Assembly: GCA_963788205.1 (NCBI GenBank)
Contig: CAWBGG010000009.1
Span: forward strand, 496,001 to 560,000
Reading direction: 5' to 3'
Length of the DNA stretch: 64,000 nucleotides
Source: CAVVMA01 sp963788205
GTDB lineage: Bacteria; Desulfobacterota; Binatia; Binatales; Binataceae
In this document: piece after piece, positions 37,669 to 46,229 of the stretch
Layout: each line of letters begins with the position of its first letter
Position numbering within the stretch: position 1 is the first letter of the stretch
Translations under genes and position numbers: made by a program
The notes under the pieces: model-generated
Databases searched by the model: none
Told to the model about the DNA's origin: nothing
The model's input: only the letters and a program-made list of their open reading frames with translations

Positions 37669-39234
37669 CTAATTGGGCCGGTCGTTATTGTACTTGAATG
37701 GTTGAGGCCAAAAGCCTGGCCCCAGAGGGCCACTACTCGGCTGGTAATAGTAGCCGGGATCAACTGGACGTGCATCGCCGTAGAGCACGTGCTCATATAG
37801 CCTCTCGAGGTCGAATCCGTATGTTAGGCTGACGCTGTAAAAGGGACGCGTTGTGAGAGCATCGCTTACCATTCCGTCTTTGGACATGAGCGTCCTTCCC
37901 CAACCCCCCGATGCGCTTAGCGTCAAGGCGTTCAATAGGAAGTCGGCGGAGACTGTGCCCTGACGGCAGACGTCCTTCCGTCCATCGGGAGGTTCCCAGA
38001 GGGCTAGAATCTGTTTCAAAATAGGTTTGCTTACGTATCCTATTCCGAACGAATATGCGTTGCTAGACTGGATTTGGGCCGTACTCGCTGGGCTTCCGCC
38101 AGCCAAATTGGTCAGGCCCGCCTCATTAGTATATTGATAAGTTGACGACACGCCTGCGTTCTCCAGAATGAGTCTGGTCAACGGCGCTAGGTATTCGCAT
38201 TGCGCGTCGACAATGGGGGGAACTGCGCCGTACATCGGCGAGAGCGGTAGTCCGTTAGGACCAAGGATCGGCTTCGGTAGCATGACCTCAGAGACCAGTT
38301 TCTCGACAGAGGCGCCGTCGGATCCGATTACCTTCATGCTATCGAACGACGAGAGCGTTGGGTCCGCATAGTGTGTCACAGACGCTTCGATATTATGAGT
38401 GTTAGTATTCCTTGCCACGGCCGCGGTTCCGGCGGGTCCCACTACCGCAATGTGGGTATGCTGGTCGTCTAGAAAGGGCAGCTGGTTTTGGTCCGTTAGT
38501 TTCACCAGGCCAACAGGCCCAAGTGTTGGTCTTCCATCAGGACCGAATATCAGGTACGGGCCGCGCTTTTGTTTTCCATCAGGGCCGAGTACTGGTTTTC
38601 CATCAGGACCGACTTCCGGATGATAGGGGTCGATTGTTATCGTGCTCACCGGGCCGACATATTCGGTATCCACCGGAGGCGTTCCAGATGGTGCGCCGTC
38701 CGGGGGCGGTCTGAGTGCATAAGAAACAGATATCCTGGGAATATCAGCGTACATAGGCTCGCCGTCCGGTCCCGGCAATGGAAACCCATTGATATCAGTC
38801 ACCAGCGCCTTCTTTGAGGCTTGCAGCGGAATCTGTGATGGAAGTGGGCTGAACGGTTGGGATGGGTCGTGGGGTGTTGGCTTGCCGAGCACGAGGCTCA
38901 CTGCCTTGTGGGGCTCAGGGACAAGCGCTAGTTTGGGCCTGCAGGAGAGATCGCTGGGTGCCGCTGCCGGATCAAGTGGGGCAGAAATTTGGGGCAGGGA
39001 TACCGTCGCCGCGCTCACCGGCGCCGCGCTTGCCGGAGGCACTGACGCGCCGAGTTGACCGGCGGCTTCTAGGGGCAGGGCAGCGGCGTTTAGGGCTAAA
39101 CCAAGTGGGGACGGTGCGCGCTGTGGATTCACCTCCGGTATAGATTCTCCGGGCTGTGTGGCGCAGGTGCTAAGTGTTGCGGAAATCGCAAAAAGGACGC
39201 AACCCCTGCCAATCAACCTATAGAAATTTCTCAC
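37669..39234 (-). CDS. Predicted lipoprotein, conserved features unknown
   Basis: A 521-residue lipoprotein. The GTG start at 39234 is fixed by AAGGAGG eight bases upstream. The signal ends in a lipobox (ATLSTC). The middle carries repeated GPDGKP/GPDGRP-type segments (VGPDGKPVLGPDGKQKRGP, FGPDGRPTLGP), collagen-like in composition. The C-terminal third has aromatic beta-strand character (YSFGIGYVSKPILKQI, FLLNALTLSASGGWGRT, FYSVSLTYGFDLERLY), which could be an outer-membrane beta-sheet. No family is recognised. Confidence 0.7.
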   Translation of the reverse strand: MRNFYRLIGRGCVLFAISATLSTCATQPGESIPEVNPQRAPSPLGLALNAAALPLEAAGQLGASVPPASAAPVSAATVSLPQISAPLDPAAAPSDLSCRPKLALVPEPHKAVSLVLGKPTPHDPSQPFSPLPSQIPLQASKKALVTDINGFPLPGPDGEPMYADIPRISVSYALRPPPDGAPSGTPPVDTEYVGPVSTITIDPYHPEVGPDGKPVLGPDGKQKRGPYLIFGPDGRPTLGPVGLVKLTDQNQLPFLDDQHTHIAVVGPAGTAAVARNTNTHNIEASVTHYADPTLSSFDSMKVIGSDGASVEKLVSEVMLPKPILGPNGLPLSPMYGAVPPIVDAQCEYLAPLTRLILENAGVSSTYQYTNEAGLTNLAGGSPASTAQIQSSNAYSFGIGYVSKPILKQILALWEPPDGRKDVCRQGTVSADFLLNALTLSASGGWGRTLMSKDGMVSDALTTRPFYSVSLTYGFDLERLYEHVLYGDARPVDPGYYYQPSSGPLGPGFWPQPFKYNNDRPN

Positions 39235-39576
39235 GTTTTCCTCCTTTCCTCTGCGGCGCATTTGTTTTGGCGACGCGCCATCAACTTCGTAGCATTTGCT
39301 TTTCAGATAGAACGGTGCCAGCAGGTCAAAGCTTTTGACCGGGATCTCCGTTTGACCCTCCGACCCGCCGTATAGACCGAACGGCCTTCCTCTGCAAGCT
39401 TGTGGCCGTTTTTGGGTCCACAGTGTCAGCGGCGCCGGGAGGGGCCGGCGTCGCGTCTGGTGGGCATGCAACGCCCCGAGATGCTCTTTTCCCGAACGGT
39501 TCCGCAGACACTTGCTCCACGGAACTTAGGAGCGGGCAGGGAATCTTCTGTACCAACTGACCTGCGCCCGGAAAAC

Positions 39577-39606
39577 AAAAAGACCATGTGGAACCCACAT
39601 GGTCTT
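39577..39606 (-). terminator. Second copy of the rplT terminator hairpin
   Basis: AAGACCATGTG and CACATGGTCTT pair around a short loop, with a T-run on the minus strand after the stem. It is nearly identical to the terminator at 41484-41514, and lies after the truncated rplT copy, so it was duplicated together with the gene end. Confidence 0.85.
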
Positions 39607-39632
39607 CCGGCGCGCGACCGAGGCGGCGCGGG

Positions 39633-39779
39633 CTACTGGGCCGAGGCGATGCCCAACGCGCCTTTTGCGGTGCGGACCAGCTCGCTGAATAGGCCGTCGC
39701 GCTCCATCGCGAGCACGGCGAGTTGCTTGCGGTCCATCTCGACGCCGGCCTTCTTGAGGCCGTTCATAAACTGGCTGCA
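39633..39779 (-). pseudogene. 3' fragment of rplT (ribosomal protein L20)
   Basis: The minus-strand frame reads CSQFMNGLKKAGVEMDRKQL, then AVLAMERDGLFSELV, to GIASAQ-stop. This is the same C-terminal sequence as the intact rplT at 41542. The DNA differs at many positions, mostly silently, so the copy diverged as coding sequence. The first two thirds of the gene are absent. It marks the distal edge of the protease cassette. The 39235-39576 gap shows no gene. Confidence 0.9.
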
Positions 39780-39804
39780 GCGCTTGCGGTTAACCAAGCG
39801 GCTC

Positions 39805-40188
39805 TCAGCGCGAAGCGCGGGTGACGACGCTTGTCACCTTGTTTCCGCGCACGTGTACCATCGTGTTCCGCTTGCCAAGCGGTGTCTCGGTAACGAACTC
39901 CACTGCCGCCGCCGAGGCATCCTCGGCAGGCAGCTTCGCTCCGACGAGCGTCGCCACCTCGGAGGAAAGGTCACCCCCCGCCGCCATATTTTTCTTCGCC
40001 AGCCCGTACACCGCAGCGGGGCGCACCACGCGCGCGTTACTGTGCAGGCGCGTCGGCACAGCGCTGCGCGCGAGTTCGATCAACTGTTCGTCGCTCAACG
40101 GAGCGAAGACTGCCTTTGCAACCTTAGACCCCTTTGCAGCCGCGGTGGCCCTCTTCGAAGCACTCTTCGTATTACCGGCCTTTTTCAT
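39805..40188 (-). CDS. Small basic hypothetical protein downstream of a caspase-like protease
   Basis: A 127-residue protein. The N-terminus is a Lys/Ala-rich tail (KKAGNTKSASKRATAAAKGSK). A folded part follows (LSDEQLIELARSAVPTRLH, then EDASAAAVEFVTETPLG and MVHVRGNKVTSVVTRAS). No family is recognised. GAGG precedes the ATG, and the gap after the protease stop is 29 bases, so the two are probably one operon. It could be a substrate, inhibitor or DNA-binding partner of the protease; this is inference only. Confidence 0.6.
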   Translation of the reverse strand: MKKAGNTKSASKRATAAAKGSKVAKAVFAPLSDEQLIELARSAVPTRLHSNARVVRPAAVYGLAKKNMAAGGDLSSEVATLVGAKLPAEDASAAAVEFVTETPLGKRNTMVHVRGNKVTSVVTRASR

Positions 40189-40217
40189 TATAGGACCTCA
40201 TTGACCTTCGCGATCGC

Positions 40218-41288
40218 TCAGAGCGTTGCCTCCGGATTGCCGTAGATCTGCATTTGGAGCGCCGTCTTCAGGACGTACGGCCGCTCGGCGGCGTCCGACC
40301 CGGAGAGGGCCCTGCGCACGTATGCAATGCGCGCATCGCGCAACGCGGCCCCCGCCCTCTTGCCCTGCGCCAGTTGCCGCCAAGTCGCCGCGATCAAGCC
40401 CGGCCCCAGACCGTCGGGATCTCCAGGCGGCAGCGAGATCCAGTTGGAACGCGTCGCGGCGACGACGAACTTGGCTCCGTGACCCAGACAGGCCAAGGCA
40501 ACCTGGTTCGCCTCGCTCCGGCGTGCTGCCCTGGAAGCGCCGCCGTCCAGCATCGCCGCGTAGCATGACGAAAACGTTACCACCGCGCCCCTCAGGTCGC
40601 AAAGGTCGATCTGCTGGGCAGAGATGGCGCGCGGATAGTCATGCGAGTTGCCTTGGTGACCGAACAGATAGGCCCAGTCAGGAGAGAAATCCGCCCCGTG
40701 CAGCAGCACATGCAGGCGACCCGCGCCGCTGATTCCCCTGATGACATCGGGGGCTCCGCTCAGCCTCGCCGGCGGCGAGGTTACGATGCTTGGGGGCCTG
40801 TTCGAAATCGCCCGCGCCACCACGCGGGACGGGGCGATGAATTCCGCGGCGCACTCCTCGAAGCGCCTGGCTGGCGTCGGCGTCGTCACGGCCTGAGCCT
40901 GGAAATGCAGGACCTTGATGAAGTCGGCCGGGTCGCCGGGTCCGGTCGCATCAGGAATGCGCGCGACAATGCGCTGCGGAACGAATTCTTCCGCCGAATG
41001 ACCAGGCGCCGCAGCGTAGGGCGTGTCGGTCGCGATCGTCGCGTCGTCGTCACCGCCCAGCTTGAAGGACGGATTGGGCCGCTTGAACGGCGGAAGGAGG
41101 TCGTAGCCGCCGATGAGCAGGTTGGGCTCGTTCGTGGTCATTGCACCGATCTGGGCACGCACCTGATCCGGCGCCTTGCCTGATACGTCCACCACCGTTC
41201 CCAGTTGAGCTGCCGCGTCCAGAATCTTCGCGACCCAGGTTGCACCGTACTTCCGTCGCACCGCGTCCTCGGGAACCCACACGTGCAT
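40218..41288 (-). CDS. Caspase-like (C25/CHAT clan CD) cysteine protease
   Basis: A 356-residue protein with the marks of clan CD peptidases. The catalytic His lies in LHVLLHGADFSPDWAYLFGH (about residue 198) and the catalytic Cys in VVTFSSCYAAMLDGG (about 244). The upstream subdomain has NLLIGGYDLLPPF and TPYAA...QRIVARIPD, and the C-terminus TALQMQIYGNPEATL resembles the end of gingipain-like domains. There is no signal peptide, so it acts inside the cell. The N-terminus is uncertain: a related-looking frame (DVAARILAPDR) ends just upstream at an A-run near 41290, suggesting a lost base. It lies in the rplT-bounded cassette. Confidence 0.72.
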   Translation of the reverse strand: MHVWVPEDAVRRKYGATWVAKILDAAAQLGTVVDVSGKAPDQVRAQIGAMTTNEPNLLIGGYDLLPPFKRPNPSFKLGGDDDATIATDTPYAAAPGHSAEEFVPQRIVARIPDATGPGDPADFIKVLHFQAQAVTTPTPARRFEECAAEFIAPSRVVARAISNRPPSIVTSPPARLSGAPDVIRGISGAGRLHVLLHGADFSPDWAYLFGHQGNSHDYPRAISAQQIDLCDLRGAVVTFSSCYAAMLDGGASRAARRSEANQVALACLGHGAKFVVAATRSNWISLPPGDPDGLGPGLIAATWRQLAQGKRAGAALRDARIAYVRRALSGSDAAERPYVLKTALQMQIYGNPEATL

Positions 41289-41483
41289 GTTTTTTGCCTA
41301 TCCGGCGCCAGAATCCTGGCCGCGACATCGGGCTGCATGCCTGCTGTCTGCCGGTTAACAACGCCCATACCCCACTTCCGCACTGTAGCGCAAGCGGTCG
41401 GGGCTTTCCCTTGACGTAGCGATCCGGCGCTCGTTCCGCCAGAGCTGACGGAGGGAACTCGTCCTGATTCGTGCCGCATCAGA

Positions 41484-41514
41484 AAAAAGACCATGTGGGA
41501 CTCACATGGTCTTC
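41484..41514 (-). terminator. Rho-independent terminator after rplT
   Basis: An 11-base stem (AAGACCATGTG with CACATGGTCTT) and a five-base loop, followed on the minus strand by a run of T. It ends the infC-rpmI-rplT transcript. It is duplicated at 39577. Confidence 0.9.
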
Positions 41515-41541
41515 CGCGCGCGAGCGAAGTTGGCGCGAGAA

Positions 41542-41910
41542 CTACTGGGCCGATGCGATGCCCAACGCGCCCTTTGCGGTGCGGACCAGTTCGCTGAATA
41601 GGCCGTCGCGTTCCATCGCGAGTACGGCTAGTTGCTTGCGGTCCATCTCGACTCCGGCTTTTTTGAGGCCGTTCATGAACTGGCTGTAGCTCATATCGAA
41701 CTCGCGGGTGAGCGCGTTGATGCGGGCGATCCAGAGCGTGCGGAAATCGCGTTTCTTCTGCTTGCGATCTCGATACGCGTAGGTCAGCCCCTTTTCCAGC
41801 GTGCTGCGGGCCTGCTTGTAAAGCTTGCGCCCGCCGACGAATCCGGAGGCGAGTTTCATTTGTCGCTTGTGACGGCGGCGGCTTTTGAAGCCGCCCTTAA
41901 CGCGAGGCAT
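41542..41910 (-). CDS. rplT: 50S ribosomal protein L20
   Basis: A 122-residue L20, standard length, needed for early assembly of the 50S subunit. The basic N-terminal extension (MPRVKGGFKSRRRHKRQMK) threads into rRNA. A globular C-terminal domain follows (YSQFMNGLKKAGVEMDRKQLA). It is the last gene of the thrS-infC-rpmI-rplT cluster, 32 bases after rpmI. L20 often represses its own operon, but no repressor stem was identified here. Confidence 0.97.
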   Translation of the reverse strand: MPRVKGGFKSRRRHKRQMKLASGFVGGRKLYKQARSTLEKGLTYAYRDRKQKKRDFRTLWIARINALTREFDMSYSQFMNGLKKAGVEMDRKQLAVLAMERDGLFSELVRTAKGALGIASAQ

Positions 41911-41942
41911 CGGCGTTCTTCCTCAGGGTTTTGATCGAGACG

Positions 41943-42140
41943 TTAAAGATACGGGATCAGGCGTTTGATGTTGTCGGCGTCAGTCCGGTTGAGTTGACCC
42001 GGGCCGCGCAGGTGGCGCTTGTGCGAGCGGTTCTTGGCCCATGCGTGATGGCGTGAGAAGGCGTGCTTGTACTTGACCTTGCCGCCCTTGCTCACGGAGA
42101 AGCGCTTGGCGGCGCTGCGATTGGTCTTCATCTTGGGCAT
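41943..42140 (-). CDS. rpmI: 50S ribosomal protein L35
   Basis: A 65-residue L35. The typical sequence PKMKTNRSAAKRFSVSKGGK leads into KHAFSRHHAWAKNRSHKRHL. It lies between infC and rplT, as in most bacteria. Confidence 0.97.
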   Translation of the reverse strand: MPKMKTNRSAAKRFSVSKGGKVKYKHAFSRHHAWAKNRSHKRHLRGPGQLNRTDADNIKRLIPYL

Positions 42141-42165
42141 CAGTAATCGCCTTTCCGATTCGCTT

Positions 42166-42702
42166 TTAGCGCGGCGTCAGCAGGGTCGAAAGATTCCGGC
42201 CTTCCATCCGGCTGGAGCCGTCGGCCTGCGCGACATCCTGCACCATCTGCAGGATCTTTTCGAGCAGGTTCCGCCCCAATTCGGGATGGGCCATCTGACG
42301 GCCGCGGAACGAAATCGTGAGCTTAACACGCTGCCCCTCGCCGAGGAAGCGCCGGATGTGCTCGACTTTGAACGCCACGTCGTGCTTCTCGGTCAGCGCG
42401 CCCATCTTGACTTCCTTGATCGCGCCGACGGTGGCACTGCGGCGGGAGTCGTGCTCCTTCTTCTTCAGCGAGTAGCGATATTTGTCGAAGTCGGTGACCC
42501 GGCATACCGGCGGCGAGGCGGCCGACGCGACCTCGACCAGGTCCAGGCCGCGGCCTTCGGCCACGCGGATCGCCTCGCGCGTATTCATGACGCCCAACTG
42601 TTTGCCGTCGGAGTCGATCACGCGAACCTCCGTGGCGCGGATAAGGTTGTTGACTTTGATCGCGGGTTCTCGGGACGGCGGAGTACGGAAATCTCTACGA
42701 AT
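42166..42702 (-). CDS. infC: Translation initiation factor IF-3 with an AUU start codon
   Basis: IF-3, 178 residues from an ATT start. The N-terminal domain has PAIKVNNLIRATEVRVID and LGVMNTREAIRVAEGRGLDLVEV. The C-terminal domain has SLKKKEHDSRR and the 30S-binding segment. The only ATG in the N-terminal region would remove the conserved NNLIRATEVRV strand. An ATT at 42702-42700 follows AAGGAGG by six bases in the right frame. AUU initiation of infC is the classic device for autogenous control, since IF-3 rejects non-canonical start codons. Confidence 0.93.
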   Translation of the reverse strand: MRRDFRTPPSREPAIKVNNLIRATEVRVIDSDGKQLGVMNTREAIRVAEGRGLDLVEVASAASPPVCRVTDFDKYRYSLKKKEHDSRRSATVGAIKEVKMGALTEKHDVAFKVEHIRRFLGEGQRVKLTISFRGRQMAHPELGRNLLEKILQMVQDVAQADGSSRMEGRNLSTLLTPR

Positions 42703-42783
42703 AAGCCACCTCCTTGGGCCGGCGGGCCGGGTTGAAATTTACGCCATTGCAACTCAAGCTGCTGCGCCTTGAAGAGATTTTCT

Positions 42784-44742
42784 TCACGCCGGCAGAGGCT
42801 CAGCCTTGAGCAATTGGAGCAGTTCATCGAGCGCGACGGTGCGGCTCTTCTCGCCGCGCAATAGCCGGATCGAAACCGTGCGCGCGGCGGCTTCGCGCTC
42901 GCCGACCACGGCCATGTATGGCACCTTGGCCATTTCGGCCTCGCGCACCTTGAAGCCGAGTTTTTCGTTGCGTAGGTCGGCGCTGGCGCGGAAGTCCTCG
43001 CGCTTGAGCGTCGCGGCGATCTCGGCGGCATAATCCTCGACCTTTTCGCTGAGCGAGAGCACCCGCACCTGCTCGGGCGCGAGCCAGAACGGCAGCACGC
43101 CGCCGGTGTGCTCGATCAGCACGCCGATGAAGCGCTCCAGCGATCCAAGGACCGCGCGATGGACCACGACCGGGCGCGCCTCGATACCCGCGGCGGTCGT
43201 GTAGGTCAGATCGAAGCGCTCGGCCATGTTGAAGTCGAGCTGGATGGTCGCGACCTGCCATTTTCGCTTGAGCGCGTCGGAGGTGTAGAACTCGATTTTG
43301 GGGCCGTAGAACGCGCCTTCGCCGGGATTGATCACCCAATCAATCCCGTTCTTGGTCAGCGCGGCGCCGAGGATTTCCTCATTGCGGCGCCAGTCCGCCT
43401 CCGTCCCTAGATGCTTCTCCGGCATTGTGGCGACTTTCGCTTCGAGCTGGTCGAACCCGAGCGCCGGGTAGACCTCGCGCACCATCTGGATGTTCAAGTC
43501 GATCTCGTCGCCGATCTGCTCGGGCGTGCAGAAGACGTGCGCGTCGTCCTGCACCAGCGTGCGGACCCGCGTCAGCCCATGCAGCGTGCCCGACGGCTCG
43601 GCGCGATGGAGCCGGCCGAAATCGGCGATCCGCAGCGGCAGGTCGCGATAGGAGCGTTTCTCCGCTGCGTAGATATACGTATGCCCCGGGCAGTTCATCG
43701 GCTTGACGGCGTAGCCGTGGCGCCAGCCTTCGGGACTGCTGTCGAGCTCCAGCGTGCCGCCCTCGCCGTCGGCCGTGAGGAACAAATTCTCGCGGAAGTT
43801 GTCCCAATGTCCCGAGCGCTGCCACAGCTCGTTCTTGAAGATTTGCGGCGTGATCACCTCGTCGAAGCCGTAGCGCCGGTAAAGCCGCCTGATGTACTCG
43901 ATCAGCTGATTGTAGATAATCGCGCCCTTGGGCAGGAAAAACGGCGCGCCCGGCGAGATCGGGTCGAACAGGAACAGTCCCATCTCGCGCCCGAGCTTGC
44001 GATGGTCCCGCGCGCGGGCCAATTCGAGCAGCCGCAGATGCTCCTCCAGTGCGTCCTTGGAGGCGAAAGAAGTCCCGTAGATCCGCGACAACATCGCGTT
44101 GCGCTCGTCACCGCGCCAATATGCCCCCGCCACGCTGGTGAGCCGAAACGCCCTCAGATGCCCGGTTGAGGGCACGTGCGGGCCGCGGCAGAGATCCATC
44201 CAGTCGCCCTGCTTGTAGATCGATACGCGATCGTCTTTGAGGCCTTTTAAGATCTCGACCTTGTAATGCTCGCCCATCCCCTCGAACAGCTTGATCGCCT
44301 CGGCGCGATCCATCTCGATGCGTTCGACCCGTAGGTTCGCTTTCGCCAGCTCATTCATTTTCGCTTCGATCTTCGGCAGATCGTCGATCGTGAAGGGGGT
44401 GGGCGGTGCGAAGTCGTAGAAGAATCCGTCTTCGATCACGGGGCCGATCGTGACCTGGGTGCCGGGGTAGAGCGATTGCACCGCCTGCGCCATCAGATGG
44501 GCGGTCGAATGGCGCAGCACCTCGGTGCCTTCCGGGCTGTCGGCGAAAATTGGCTCGACCAGAACAGGCTTGACACTGCCGTTGTGGTCCAGCTCGCGGC
44601 TCAAGTCGATGAGCTTGCCGTCCACGCGCGCCGCGACCAGCCGGCCAGCCCCGTCGGGGCGCTTGACCACATCGCGCACGCGCGTGCCGCGCGGCACGCA
44701 GTGCTCCTCGTTGCCGACGATGACCGTGATTTCCGAACTCAT
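42784..44742 (-). CDS. thrS: Threonyl-tRNA synthetase
   Basis: Complete ThrRS of 652 residues. It has a TGS domain (residues 1-60), an N-terminal editing domain with HSTAHLMAQAV and the CRGPHVPSTGHL zinc/editing site, and a class II core with MNCPGHTYIY (zinc Cys), RIADFGRLHRAEPSG, RVRTLVQDDAH and PVVVHRAVLGSLERF (motif 3). A C-terminal anticodon-binding domain ends the protein. It is the first gene of the thrS-infC-rpmI-rplT cluster, 81 bases upstream of the infC start. No leader element resembling a T-box or tRNA mimic was recognised. Confidence 0.97.
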   Translation of the reverse strand: MSSEITVIVGNEEHCVPRGTRVRDVVKRPDGAGRLVAARVDGKLIDLSRELDHNGSVKPVLVEPIFADSPEGTEVLRHSTAHLMAQAVQSLYPGTQVTIGPVIEDGFFYDFAPPTPFTIDDLPKIEAKMNELAKANLRVERIEMDRAEAIKLFEGMGEHYKVEILKGLKDDRVSIYKQGDWMDLCRGPHVPSTGHLRAFRLTSVAGAYWRGDERNAMLSRIYGTSFASKDALEEHLRLLELARARDHRKLGREMGLFLFDPISPGAPFFLPKGAIIYNQLIEYIRRLYRRYGFDEVITPQIFKNELWQRSGHWDNFRENLFLTADGEGGTLELDSSPEGWRHGYAVKPMNCPGHTYIYAAEKRSYRDLPLRIADFGRLHRAEPSGTLHGLTRVRTLVQDDAHVFCTPEQIGDEIDLNIQMVREVYPALGFDQLEAKVATMPEKHLGTEADWRRNEEILGAALTKNGIDWVINPGEGAFYGPKIEFYTSDALKRKWQVATIQLDFNMAERFDLTYTTAAGIEARPVVVHRAVLGSLERFIGVLIEHTGGVLPFWLAPEQVRVLSLSEKVEDYAAEIAATLKREDFRASADLRNEKLGFKVREAEMAKVPYMAVVGEREAAARTVSIRLLRGEKSRTVALDELLQLLKAEPLPA

Positions 44743-44883
44743 CTAGAGGAGCGGGGAGGCATCACGGAAGACGGGACTGCCCAACGCGTCGATCTGATCA
44801 TCACTACGCGCATTATAGCGAAGATGCGAGGCGGCGCGTCAACGCCAGGCTCGAAGGCCGATCATCCCCGGAAGGAGTTTCTT

Positions 44884-44958
44884 TGGTAGGCACGGGCGGG
44901 ATTGAACCGCCGACCCCTTCCGTGTCAGGGAAGTGCTCTCCCGCTGAGCTACGTGCCT
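44884..44958 (-). tRNA. tRNA-Val (GAC)
   Basis: Complete cloverleaf on the minus strand: acceptor AGGCACG with CGTGCCT, discriminator A, encoded CCA, D-arm GCTCAGCGGGAGAGC, anticodon stem CTTCC/GGAAG with loop CTGACAC (anticodon GAC), and T-arm GGCGG TTCAATC CCGCC. It lies upstream of thrS on the same strand. Confidence 0.96.
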
Positions 44959-45078
44959 TTAGCTGCCTGGTGTTTACGCAATCTGACAAGCAACCGACAG
45001 CGCTAACAGAAATCCTGCGATTGGGCAACCGAGTTTCAGTATGCCTACTTTCTGATAAGCTTGCCGCGTCGGCCATCC

Positions 45079-46152
45079 ATGGATCGCGAACGCATCGTCC
45101 AGCTTTTCTTTTTCGGCTTTCTGGCCCTGATGGCCTGGTTTCTCTACCAGCTTCTCCAGCCGTTCCTGGTGCCGATCCTGTGGGCGATGCTGCTCTCCTT
45201 TCTGTTTCATCCGGTGATGGTCGATACGCAGCGCTTCGTGCGCAGCCGCTCGCTGGCCGCGATGCTGATCACCGTCGCCACCGCGCTGGTGGTGATCATT
45301 CCGGCGATCTGGTTCACCTTCGGTCTGGCCCGCGAGGCCGCGGCGCTGTCGTCCACGATCTCGGCCAAAGCCGGGAGCGCCGATTGGGGAAAGGTATTCG
45401 GCGATTGGACCGCGCGTCTGCCGCTCAGCGACCGGCTGCAGGCCTGGCTCAGTCGGCTGAACATCGGGCAACGGGATCTGCAGGGGATGGCCATCAACAG
45501 CGCGAAGTTCGTCAGCGAGTACATGGCGAACCACGTCGCCGACGTCGCGCGCAACCTGATGGCGCTGGTGTGGGACTTCTTCATCATTATATTTATGCTC
45601 TTCACCTTCCTGCGCGAGGGCGAAAGCTACTACGAAGGGTTGCGCAACCTGACTCCCCTGCACGAGGAGGACAAGCGCGCGGTCTTCGATACGCTCCGCA
45701 CCACGCTGTCCTCCGTGATGCGCGGCCTGATGGTAACGGCGGCGCTGCAGGCGGTTACGGTCGGCCTCGGACTGCTGATCTTCGGCGTGCCGTACTCGGC
45801 CTTCCTTTCTATCCTGGCAGCGATCTTCGGCGTCATGCCGATCGGCGGCACGGCCTGGGTATGGGCGCCGGCAGCCGCGTACCTGGCTTACGCGAGCGGA
45901 TGGGGTCCCGCGCTCGGGCTGGTGATCTGGTGCTCGATATCACTGGTAGCGATCGACAATTTCATCAAGCCATGGGCGATGGGACGCGGCACCGAGTTGC
46001 CCACCGTCGCGCTGTTTTTCGGGATCGCCGGCGGCCTGTATGCCTACGGACCGATCGGCCTGTTCGCCGGTCCGGCGGTGATTGCCATTTTCATGTCGCT
46101 GCTCAAGACCTTCCGCAAAACCTACGGCGAAGCCAAGCGCGAAGCCGCGTGA
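45079..46152 (+). CDS. AI-2E family (PerM/YdiK-type) membrane transporter
   Basis: A 357-residue membrane protein of the AI-2E exporter superfamily. It has N-terminal spans (LFFFGFLALMAWFLYQLLQPFLVPILWAM as a paired hydrophobic region) and a central soluble loop (about 90-165). C-terminal spans then follow, with the family-typical PYSAFLSILAAIFGVMPIGG and PTVALFFGIAGGLYAYGPIGLFAGP. Members move signals, sodium or other small solutes; the substrate here is unknown. ATG 45079 is preferred to the TTG 18 bases upstream. Confidence 0.88.
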   Translation: MDRERIVQLFFFGFLALMAWFLYQLLQPFLVPILWAMLLSFLFHPVMVDTQRFVRSRSLAAMLITVATALVVIIPAIWFTFGLAREAAALSSTISAKAGSADWGKVFGDWTARLPLSDRLQAWLSRLNIGQRDLQGMAINSAKFVSEYMANHVADVARNLMALVWDFFIIIFMLFTFLREGESYYEGLRNLTPLHEEDKRAVFDTLRTTLSSVMRGLMVTAALQAVTVGLGLLIFGVPYSAFLSILAAIFGVMPIGGTAWVWAPAAAYLAYASGWGPALGLVIWCSISLVAIDNFIKPWAMGRGTELPTVALFFGIAGGLYAYGPIGLFAGPAVIAIFMSLLKTFRKTYGEAKREAA

Positions 46153-46229
46153 CGTGATCGTCGATATAGATGCGACCGGCAAATGCGGTAGAGTGACCGC
46201 GATCGCTATCGCGAAAGGACACCGATTCG

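Noticed and set aside
44883..46157. 424-codon frame across tRNA-Val and the AI-2E gene
   Set aside because: It starts inside a tRNA and is out of frame with the membrane protein.
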